Shown: in pieces, positions 1-6,975 of the stretch
Numbering within the stretch: position 1 is the stretch's first letter
Layout of the letters: each line of letters starts with the position of its first letter
From: an uncultured Prevotella sp.
Lineage (GTDB): Bacteria > Bacteroidota > Bacteroidia > Bacteroidales > Bacteroidaceae
NCBI GenBank assembly: GCA_900322175.1
Contig: ONYZ01000053.1
Location: 1 to 38,020, forward strand
Direction of reading: 5' to 3'
DNA: 38,020 nucleotides
Translations under genes and position numbers: made by a program
Notes under the pieces: generated by a model
What the model was told of the DNA's origin: nothing
The model's input: only the letters and a program-made list of their open reading frames with translations
Databases searched by the model: none

Positions 1-231
1 GGAATAAGCCAGTTCGAACGCGACTTAATCCGTCAAAGAACTATGGAGGGATTACAGGCAGCCCGTGCAAGAGGTCGCAATGGTGGTCGCCCACCCAAAG
101 ATGAATCTAAGATAAAACTTGCTTTGAAAATGTATGATTCCAAGGTCTGCTCTATATCGCAGATCCTCGAAGCAACAGGGATAAGCAAAACGACTTTATA
201 TAGATATATAAGACAACGGATATGCGGATAG
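1..231 (+). CDS. Serine site-specific recombinase (resolvase/invertase family), C-terminal part
   Basis: The reading frame is open from the first base and ends at TAG 229-231, so only about 76 C-terminal residues are in the window. The visible start, GISQFERDLIRQRTMEGL, matches the end of the resolvase catalytic domain and the long E helix of Hin/Tn3-type serine recombinases. It is followed by the typical linker ARARGRNGGRPPKD and a small helix-turn-helix (SISQILEATGISKTTLYRYI) that binds the recombination site. The catalytic serine would lie upstream, outside the window, so activity cannot be judged. In this family the enzyme cuts and rejoins DNA through a 5'-phosphoserine link, for resolution, inversion or transposition. 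Its place at the edge of an accessory region with other recombinases fits a mobile-element gene. Confidence 0.86.
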   Translation, partial: GISQFERDLIRQRTMEGLQAARARGRNGGRPPKDESKIKLALKMYDSKVCSISQILEATGISKTTLYRYIRQRICG

Positions 232-330
232 CACTACGGTAACCCCTCAAAAAAGTGAGTTGCCGTAGTAAAATAACGCATTTTTCTTCAAATGTTTAAA
301 CGGTCTGGTACAACAACGTGGATAGAACTT

Positions 331-440
331 GGCCAAATGCCCGAGTGAAACCAGGCCAAACGCCCGAATAAAAATTGGCCAAATGGCGGAATAAATTTTG
401 GCCAAATGGCGGAATAAATTTTGGCCAAATGGCGGAATTC
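331..440. repeat. Five direct 23-bp repeats upstream of the ATPase gene
   Basis: GGCCAAA recurs at 331, 354, 377, 400 and 423, exactly 23 bp apart. The last three units are nearly identical (GGCCAAATGGCGGAATAAAT followed by TTT); the first two are diverged. Each of the last three units has the palindrome TTGGCCAA at its junction. The array ends 15 bp before the predicted -7 box of the ATPase gene. It could be a protein-binding iteron array or a slippage product; the sequence alone does not decide. Short reading frames across it are made of the repeats and look spurious. Confidence 0.9.
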
Positions 441-454
441 TAAAAAATAATTTG

Positions 455-462
455 TATCTTTG
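455..462 (+). promoter_or_regulatory. Bacteroidetes -7 promoter box TATCTTTG
   Basis: TATCTTTG matches the TAnnTTTG consensus of the Bacteroidetes primary sigma factor and lies 20 bp before the ATG of the ATPase gene. I see no convincing TTTG -33 element at the usual 19-21 bp spacing. The position just after the 23-bp repeats suggests the repeats could affect this promoter. Confidence 0.6.
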
Positions 463-482
463 CACCAAAATTAAGTAAAAAT

Positions 483-1757
483 ATGGAGAAAACGTATAAG
501 AAAAGAATAGCAGACGCTCTTTTGCAGCGCAAATTAGCCGGTAAGGGGGCTGTGCTTATAGAAGGTGCAAAGTGGTGCGGAAAGACTACCACGGCAGAAC
601 AAATAGCCAAGAGTGTAAAGTACATGACGGAAACGGGCATGGTGGATCAGAATATTCAGTTGGCCAAATTGAATCCTAAGCTGCTCTTAAAGGGTGAAAT
701 CCCCAGACTAATCGACGAATGGCAGGTTGCACCTCAATTGTGGGATAGCATTCGCTTCGAATCTGACCATGGTCCACTGGGACAGTTTATCTTGACAGGA
801 TCATCTGTACCTCCCGATATGAGTCAAGTGATACATTCAGGAACTGGACGTATCGGTTGGCTTAGAATGCGACCTATGAGCCTTTGGGAGTCGCAGGAAT
901 CGTGTGGAGAGGTGTCTTTGGGTGAGTTGTTTACAACCCCTGAACAGATAGGTGCCATTAATCCTATGGACATTGATCATGTGGCTTTCCTGACTTGCCG
1001 TGGTGGGTGGCCGCTGGCCGTGGATATGGAGCGAGATATTGCACTTGACCAGGCGTTTGACTATGTGGAATCGGTGGAAAAACGTGATATACAGAAGGTG
1101 GATGGCGTGGATCGTGACCCAGTGAGAGTACATCGGCTTTTGCGCTCGCTGGCAAGGAACCAAGGCAGTCAGGCGTCAATCGGTACAATTAGGGCAGATA
1201 TGATTGCTAATGAGGCAGACACTTTGTCGGAAGATACAATTTCTTCATACATGAAGGCTTTAAATCAAATATTTGTTGTTGAGGATAGTGAAGCATGGAA
1301 TCCTAATCTAAGAAGTAAGACTGCTATACGCACAAGCGATACAAGGTATTTTACTGATCCGTCTATTGCTACTGCAGCACTGGGTATTGGTCCGAATGAT
1401 TTGATTAACGACTTGAATACATTCGGTCTGTTCTTTGAAACGATGGCCGTTCGTGACCTCCGCGTATATGCAGAAGCTTTGAACGGAAAGGTGTACCATT
1501 TTAGGGATAAGAATGGGTTGGAATGTGATGCAGTGGTACATCTGAGAGATGGACGCTACGGATTGGTTGAGATTAAACTTGGTGGCGATGATCTTATAAA
1601 TGATGGTGCTGACGCTTTGAAGGATTTGGCGGGTAAGATTGACACCGAGAAGATGAAGGCTCCATCGTTCATGATGGTGCTGATAGGTGTTGGAACATAT
1701 GCCTATAGAAGAGAGGATGGTGTTTATGTGGTTCCAATTGGTTGCCTGAAGGATTAG
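483..1757 (+). CDS. AAA-type ATPase with C-terminal DUF4143 (PD-(D/E)XK-like) domain
   Basis: A 424-aa protein. The N-terminal third is an AAA_14-type P-loop domain: Walker A GAKWCGKTTT (residues 28-37) and Walker B RLIDEW (about 75-80), then a sensor-like strand ending FILTGSS. The C-terminal part follows the DUF4143 pattern, with LECDAVV and GLVEIKLG at about residues 347-367. This D...ExK arrangement is characteristic of the restriction-endonuclease-like fold. The start ATG lies 20 bp after a good -7 box. Such ATPases are very common and multicopy in Bacteroidales and other anaerobes, but their physiological role is not settled; defence, toxin-like and DNA-related roles have been suggested. 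It is followed after 16 bp by a small gene that may be co-transcribed. It is probably soluble and cytoplasmic, as no signal peptide or membrane segment is visible. Confidence 0.88.
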   Translation: MEKTYKKRIADALLQRKLAGKGAVLIEGAKWCGKTTTAEQIAKSVKYMTETGMVDQNIQLAKLNPKLLLKGEIPRLIDEWQVAPQLWDSIRFESDHGPLGQFILTGSSVPPDMSQVIHSGTGRIGWLRMRPMSLWESQESCGEVSLGELFTTPEQIGAINPMDIDHVAFLTCRGGWPLAVDMERDIALDQAFDYVESVEKRDIQKVDGVDRDPVRVHRLLRSLARNQGSQASIGTIRADMIANEADTLSEDTISSYMKALNQIFVVEDSEAWNPNLRSKTAIRTSDTRYFTDPSIATAALGIGPNDLINDLNTFGLFFETMAVRDLRVYAEALNGKVYHFRDKNGLECDAVVHLRDGRYGLVEIKLGGDDLINDGADALKDLAGKIDTEKMKAPSFMMVLIGVGTYAYRREDGVYVVPIGCLKD

Positions 1758-1773
1758 AAACAGATTTTGAGTT

Positions 1774-2010
1774 ATGAAAACAAAACAGCAGAAAGAAATA
1801 ATTGATGCTATCATCAATGAGGTGACGATGTGGAGCGAGTCGGAAGAGGCTTTCCGCACTCTTGACATTACAGGACGAATAGAGAAAGCCTTGAAAGGTA
1901 AGATTCTAGATGAGGATTTAGAGAAAATCGTCCATAATATCTACAGTATCTATCCGATTTTGTGGAAGTATCGTGTGGATAGAGAAATCAAGCATGGACT
2001 TCCTGTCTAA
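1774..2010 (+). CDS. Small unknown protein downstream of the ATPase
   Basis: A 78-aa frame beginning MKTKQQKEIIDAIINEV, 16 bp after the ATPase stop and in the same direction, so probably in one transcript. It is acidic/basic mixed and predicted mostly helical, without a signal peptide, membrane segment, cysteines or a motif I recognise. The content (DITGRIEKALKGKILDEDLEKIVHNIYSIYPILWKYR) looks like a real soluble protein rather than a shadow: no longer reading frame competes on the opposite strand over its 3' half. A hairpin that could end the transcript follows 22 bp later. A link with the ATPase is inferred only from position. Confidence 0.6.
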   Translation: MKTKQQKEIIDAIINEVTMWSESEEAFRTLDITGRIEKALKGKILDEDLEKIVHNIYSIYPILWKYRVDREIKHGLPV

Positions 2011-2031
2011 AGGAATGAGAAAATACAAATA

Positions 2032-2063
2032 TGGCTCGGTACCAATAGAAAAGTATCGAGCCA
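2032..2063. terminator. Hairpin between convergent genes
   Basis: TGGCTCGGTA at 2032-2041 pairs with TATCGAGCCA at 2054-2063 (10 bp, one G-U pair, 12-nt loop), followed by a loose T-rich run. It sits between the stops of the rightward small gene and the leftward radC gene, so it may end transcription from both sides. The T-tract is weak. Confidence 0.5.
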
Positions 2064-2092
2064 TTATTATGTTTGGGGTTGTTGAGCATCAG

Positions 2093-3223
2093 CTACAGCT
2101 TCTTGTTGTCCTTGAATGAAAAGTACTGTTCGTCCGCAAGGATGATGTGGTCGCGCAGAGTTATGCGCACTGCCTCTGCAGCTTTTGTGAGTTTTTCGGC
2201 AATCATGTTGTCGAACTTGGTAGGAGAGGGGTTCCCGCTGATGTGGTTATGTACTGTGACGATGTAAGATGCATTGTACATTACCCCGAAACGCATGATG
2301 TTCCTTGGGTCAGTGGCATTCTCAGAAACCTCGCCACGGCAAATTCTGACTCTTCTGAGCATTTCATGCTTTGGATTGAAGAACAATGCCCAGAACTCCT
2401 CCACGTCCAGGTCTTCCAGTTGCGGTATCATGTAGTTGCCAACAGCAAGTGCATCCTTCAGGATAGGCTTTTCTTCGGGAGCCGTTTTCCTGAAACGCTT
2501 CCCAAACTCACAGGCAGCGACTACAGAGATAGCTCTGTTCTTGCCTATGCCACGGTAGCACATCAGTTCCTCCACAGTCTTCTTCGCCAACCGGTTAAGG
2601 TCGTTTGCACAATCGTCCAGTACATAGTTCATCAGATCCACCGTCGGAAACTCCTTCGGGCCGTTTCCCATGATGATAGCCAGCAGTTCGCTTTCACTGA
2701 GCTGGTCTACACCGTCCGTTAGGAGCTTTTCTACAGGAATATCACCATTGCTCCATTTCTTGTAAAGCGAGATTGGCTCTTCTTCTGAACTTTCACGAAC
2801 AGTGATTTTCGAAGTAGGGTACAGCTCATGCAGGGATTTCTCCAATTTCGACATCTTATCCTGATGCTCCATGATTTCCTTCCATTCGGAAGTTCTCTTT
2901 GTCCTATAGGGTCGTATAGTACTCCTTCTCTCAGAAGAGTGAGTACTGGGATTGCTTTCTGTTGGTCGATGACTACTGGAGGAACGATGACTGTCCTCTT
3001 TGTAACGGCTTTCACGACGGCGGCGCTCACTCCCTTTTCGCCCTTCTTCCCTGTCAATATCCTTCTTCGTAGGTCTTCTTTCCGACTTGACGATAGGCTT
3101 GTCAATGTCCTCTTCGAAAGTAGGCTTTTCGTCCCTGCCCATGTCAGCACGATTTACCGTCTCTTCGTTCTCTGCGGAAGTTTCCATAACTGGCTCTTCC
3201 TTCCATGCCACTAATTTCTTCAT
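2093..3223 (-). CDS. radC: RadC-family JAB/MPN domain protein with long charged N-terminal extension
   Basis: A 376-aa protein. Residues 1 to about 140 are very rich in E, K, R and S (for example EEGRKGSERRRRESRYKEDS) and should be disordered. From about residue 155 the RadC fold starts: PVEKLLTDGVDQLSESELLAI, then the helix-hairpin-helix-like segment VEELMCYRGIGKNRAISVV. The JAMM metal motif HNHISGNPSPTKFD follows at about 325-338, with the two histidines and the aspartate kept. Ordinary RadC proteins are about 220-230 aa, so the extension is the odd part. RadC proteins are frequent on mobile elements, where their role is unresolved; the old DNA-repair assignment is doubtful. It is the last gene of a leftward group with two tyrosine recombinase genes, 54 bp downstream of the nearer one. 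Confidence 0.9.
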   Translation of the reverse strand: MKKLVAWKEEPVMETSAENEETVNRADMGRDEKPTFEEDIDKPIVKSERRPTKKDIDREEGRKGSERRRRESRYKEDSHRSSSSHRPTESNPSTHSSERRSTIRPYRTKRTSEWKEIMEHQDKMSKLEKSLHELYPTSKITVRESSEEEPISLYKKWSNGDIPVEKLLTDGVDQLSESELLAIIMGNGPKEFPTVDLMNYVLDDCANDLNRLAKKTVEELMCYRGIGKNRAISVVAACEFGKRFRKTAPEEKPILKDALAVGNYMIPQLEDLDVEEFWALFFNPKHEMLRRVRICRGEVSENATDPRNIMRFGVMYNASYIVTVHNHISGNPSPTKFDNMIAEKLTKAAEAVRITLRDHIILADEQYFSFKDNKKL

Positions 3224-3277
3224 ACGATGTAATTATTAAATTGTTAATATTGAGTTATATATAGTTTTTCTTTGTCC

Positions 3278-4831
3278 TCATGCCAGTAGCCGCATAATGT
3301 CAAGGATTGTCAGGTTTGTCGCCGACAAATCCGTATGCTTCAGCCGACTATTACACCTGTCAATCAGTGCCTCACATTCATCGACGGCCCTCTTTGACAC
3401 TATCTGATACCGTGAGTTTACCTCCTTGCTCGTCACCGTGAGCGGAGTAGCAATGTCTCTGCTCTGGCCACGGAAAGCCACGTTGAAGCAGATACCCAGT
3501 TGGCCATCCTCATGCTTCAGAAGAGGATCGACATAGTATCTGAAGGTCACCATGTCCTCGTGTACCGATGTAAGGAAGTCACCCTCCTTGCCACCCAATT
3601 CCTTCAAACGGCTGTTCGACATCAGATGGTACTCGAACACATAGTTAATCAAACGGAAGTTTGCGTCGTTGATGCGTGAGAAGTCCTGTCGGATATACAT
3701 GTTGGTGACAGTAAAGACCTGCACTTTGTGGTTCAACATCTCATGCACGGTGAACTTGTCAATGCCAGCCTCGTTGTAGGCGATGGTGGCCATCGAGTGC
3801 CTTGCAGCATAGAACTGCAGCAGAGGTACGCCAACCTTCTCACCTACGATTTTCAATCCACGGTTGATGGTCTGGTTAAAAGTCGTAGGATCCTTGTACA
3901 TGTAGTTGAAGCAGAACACATAGTTCTTTTTCTTATGCCTGGTACACCTGTATTTCTTGATAAGAGGCAGTAACAGCGGATGCGGACTGATGACAATACG
4001 CGCATGGTCAGGCCTCCTGTCCTTTGTCTTGGCACGGTCATAAGTAATGTTACCTCGTCCGTCCCACTTACATTCCAGCAAGTCAATCGTGTTCGTACCC
4101 ATCAGCATGAACGATATGGTGAACACATCACGGGCAAGGTCAGCGATAGTCCTTCCCTCAGGATCGTCTGGGAGATTGGCAATGGCTCGGATAATATCCA
4201 CAGGCAAAGCACGTTTCTCTGTCTGAATCTCTACATGAGGCGGTCGGTAGAACTCCAAGGTGCGCTTGATGACCTTGTTATCCTCACGTCCCTCGTTATA
4301 CCGCTGCTTGGCCGAGTTGAAAATTCTCTTGATAAGCTGCGGATAGACGCTGCGGGCGGTCTTCTTGTCACCCAGCCACTTCTCAAAGCTCTTCATGAAG
4401 ACCTTGGTGATGTCGTTGCACATATAGCTGTCACGTCCAACGAACTTGATAAAGGCATTCAGAGCCACCAAGTGGTTTCTGCTGCATTTTTGGTCTTCAT
4501 GTTCCTTGATCCATTCACGTCCGTACTGGATAATGTCGACGCTGACTTCACCCACACCGACGATGTAGTTGACCACAGCATCGATGTTCATGTCATACTG
4601 GTCAAGTTCCAGCTGCTTCAACTTGGCATTGTAGTCTTTCAGAAGAGCTTTGACCTTACGCTTTACCAGTTCATTACGGATAGTCCATTTCTTGGTCATT
4701 TCCGTCTTGGAAACATAGATGCCCGTCTCAATCAGCCGTTTTTCGTGGTGATGATACAGACGGATGCCGACCTCACAGGTTCCTTTCCTATTTACTGCGG
4801 TCTTTGATACTTCGATTTTCAATGATGCCAT
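3278..4831 (-). CDS. Tyrosine recombinase/integrase with N- and C-terminal arm-binding-like domains
   Basis: 517 aa from MASLKIEV. This start is chosen because AGAAGG precedes it at a suitable distance, although the frame is open 8 codons further. Residues 1-90 resemble the Bacteroidetes arm-DNA-binding domain, about 95-195 the SAM-like core-binding domain, and about 205-395 the catalytic domain. Visible catalytic residues are K268 (RAKTK), R344 (YAARHSMAT), H368 (MLNH) and Y379 (NMYI). The first arginine of the family is replaced by Asn247 (MGTNTID). About 120 residues follow the catalytic tyrosine; 440-517 repeat the pattern of the N-terminal arm domain. Family members normally end soon after the tyrosine, at about 400 aa. 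It lies 44 bp after a broken paralogue and probably shares its promoter. Its substrate sites are not identified. Confidence 0.9.
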   Translation of the reverse strand: MASLKIEVSKTAVNRKGTCEVGIRLYHHHEKRLIETGIYVSKTEMTKKWTIRNELVKRKVKALLKDYNAKLKQLELDQYDMNIDAVVNYIVGVGEVSVDIIQYGREWIKEHEDQKCSRNHLVALNAFIKFVGRDSYMCNDITKVFMKSFEKWLGDKKTARSVYPQLIKRIFNSAKQRYNEGREDNKVIKRTLEFYRPPHVEIQTEKRALPVDIIRAIANLPDDPEGRTIADLARDVFTISFMLMGTNTIDLLECKWDGRGNITYDRAKTKDRRPDHARIVISPHPLLLPLIKKYRCTRHKKKNYVFCFNYMYKDPTTFNQTINRGLKIVGEKVGVPLLQFYAARHSMATIAYNEAGIDKFTVHEMLNHKVQVFTVTNMYIRQDFSRINDANFRLINYVFEYHLMSNSRLKELGGKEGDFLTSVHEDMVTFRYYVDPLLKHEDGQLGICFNVAFRGQSRDIATPLTVTSKEVNSRYQIVSKRAVDECEALIDRCNSRLKHTDLSATNLTILDIMRLLA

Positions 4832-4875
4832 AATTGTATTATCCTTCTCGTGCACATTATTATATATAAGGTGGG

Positions 4876-6446
4876 TTATGATAGCAACTTGTTCACTAAG
4901 TCATTGATATCATACTGAGCTGCTTTCAAATCAAGGCGGCTGATACGCTCCTTACAAGAGTTGACCAGAGCCTCGCAACGCTTGATAAGGTACTCGTTGG
5001 TGAGCAAGCCTTCTTCGGAAACGTCGTTCTCTGCAACGAAGATCGACGTACCAATGAGTTTGCTCTGTCCTTTGTAAGTCACCTTGATCTCCACGTTCCA
5101 AGACTTCCTGGTGTTGATGTCCTGCGGAGTCAGCTGCCAAGTGATGTCAACAACCGTATCAACGACGTTGGTCAGGAAGTCGCCAGTCAGCAAAGCACCA
5201 CCCTGATGCTTGTCCTGATGAGTACCGGCTTTTTCTTTCTCCATGTCATTGAAAACATAGTCAATGAGCTTGAAGTTCGCCTCGTTGATTTTCTTGAAGT
5301 CCTTCTTGATATAGATATCCGTTATCTTGTACACAGGCAGCTGATGGTTCAGCATGTCGTGAATAGTCATCTTGTCAATATCTGTCTCGTTGAAGGCAAT
5401 GGTGGCCATCGTATGCCTGGCTGCATAGAAAGTGAGACCTTCCTCGTCAATCAAGTCCCCAACCTCCTTCAAACCACGGTTCAGGTTGTAACTGAATGCA
5501 GAAGGATTGTTGTACATGCGGTTGAAACGGAATACATAACGCTCCTTCTTATCCAGCACACACGCATACTTCTTGATGAGAGGCATGAGCAATGGATGTG
5601 GCTTGATGACGATTCAGGCCTTCTGTCCTTAGTCTTGGCACGGTCATAGGTGATGTTTCCCTCACCGTCCCACTTGCATGAGAAGATGTCAATACTGTTG
5701 GCACCCATCATCATGAACGAGATAAGGAACACGTCACGCGCGATGTTCCGGCTCGAATTAGAGCGCTCCTCATCAGGGATGGCTGCCAATGCCCGAAGGT
5801 GTTCAAGCGAGATGGCACGTTTCTCCGTACAGACATGAACAGGCGGGTCAAAGAACTCCAGAGAGCGTTTGATGACCTCCTCACCATCGAGGTTGTCGTT
5901 ATACGTCTCACGTGCATCATTGAATACACGCTTGATACAGATGGTGTAGAGGTTGGCGGCACGATGCCTGTCACCAAGCCATTTTACGTAAGACTCCATA
6001 AGACGTACCGTTATCTCGTTACAGTCGATAACCTTGCGTCCCATGAACTTCTGGAAAGAGTGGAGGGCAGTCTTGTAGTTACCCATACCCTTGATTTCAT
6101 CCTCGTTCGACTTGATCCAGTTCTCGTAGTAGTCCGAGAAATCAATGAAAGTGGGCTTGACGATATCCTTGCGCGTAATCCTCCTGATAAGTTCATCGGC
6201 AGACATGTCGTTGAACTCCAGATTCTCCTCTTCGATACGTTTACGGTAGATGCGGAGTATGTCCTCACACTTCTCTCGTTTCTGGAAGTTCTTGATCTTG
6301 AAAGACGAGGTCAGTTCATCGCGGGTCACGAACACCGTAGTAGGGATATACTTCATCACCCTCTTGTGCGTGACTCTGATGACCACGTTCCACGTCTTGT
6401 CCTTTCTCATATTGTGCTTGAGCACCTCATACTTTATTGTTGCCAT
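4876..6446 (-). pseudogene. Second tyrosine recombinase, broken by a 10-nt deletion
   Basis: Two frames together cover a paralogue of the neighbouring recombinase. The 5' part, from MATIKYEV at 6446, is intact through AKTKDRRPE. It then leaves frame near 5611-5616 and the C-terminal part (PHPLLMPLIKKYACVLDKK onward) continues in another frame to 4876. Alignment with the neighbour at the same site shows 5 nt here against 15 nt there, a 10-nt deletion. Both halves otherwise look well kept: YAARHTMAT, MLNHQ and the tyrosine at ITDIYIKKD are present, and Asn again replaces the first arginine (MGANSID). The C-terminal segment KSWNVEIKVTYKGQSK strikingly resembles the N-terminal KTWNVVIRVTHKRVMK. 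The loss is probably recent, or an assembly error. Confidence 0.86.
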
Positions 6447-6975
6447 ATAACTCAATTTTAGTGCGGTTTTGACCGCTGAAATTTTTAATTTTCTGCAAAT
6501 TTACCTTTTCAGGGCCTTTCAGACGAATTTCGGTCAAAATCGGACATTTTACAAGTAACCATATATGGGTAAAAGTAAAATTGGCCAAGACCGTCATTTC
6601 TGTCAAGAAAGATTACTCTTTCTATCCCTAATGCCCCTAAAACCGCCATTTTCGTGATGGTACAGAGCATCCCCTGTCGGAGTTTTTGTCGTTAATATTT
6701 TTTAACGCCCAACTTCGAGGTAAAACATGCCAAAATGACCAGAAAACCGGGTTAAAACCCCTTCAAATTTCATCAGACTTTTATGGTTTACTTTTAACCA
6801 CGTGTCTTTACTTTCATTTGAGCCCTTTTTCCGGGATGACATTTATGCCTGCATTTATCATTTTAGGATTCGGCTTCCGAAAACATACTGTATTTCAGCT
6901 TCTTACGCGGATTTGTCACCAAGCAAAAATTTTTTTTCTTGCCATTTATCTCCCGACAAAACAAGAAAATCACAT
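6447..6975. other. Non-coding stretch between recombinase gene and truncated phosphatase gene
   Basis: About 530 bp without a credible gene. It holds the leftward promoter of the recombinase operon (6496-6503), several A/T-rich runs including a T8 tract near 6930-6940, and no clear terminal inverted repeat that I could find by eye. Short frames here show no recognisable protein features. Because recombinase genes usually lie near one end of an integrated element, and because the gene to the right starts abruptly, this is the likely right end of the element, with the junction near 6976. Confidence 0.4.
6496..6503 (-). promoter_or_regulatory. Leftward -7 box TAAATTTG for the recombinase-radC group
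   Basis: Read on the minus strand, TAAATTTG matches TAnnTTTG and lies 49 bp upstream of the ATG at 6446. No TTTG -33 element stands at standard spacing. It would drive the broken recombinase, the intact recombinase and radC as one transcript. Confidence 0.5.

Noticed and set aside
247-468. Minus-strand frame across the 23-bp repeats (73 codons)
   Set aside because: Its translation is generated by the repeats and it overlaps the ATPase promoter; no start signals or homology features.
3980-4807. Long plus-strand frame opposite the intact recombinase gene
   Set aside because: The minus-strand protein has clear catalytic motifs; the plus-strand frame has no recognisable features and is a shadow.
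5799-6461. Long plus-strand frame opposite the broken recombinase
   Set aside because: Shadow of the recombinase coding sequence; no signals of its own.
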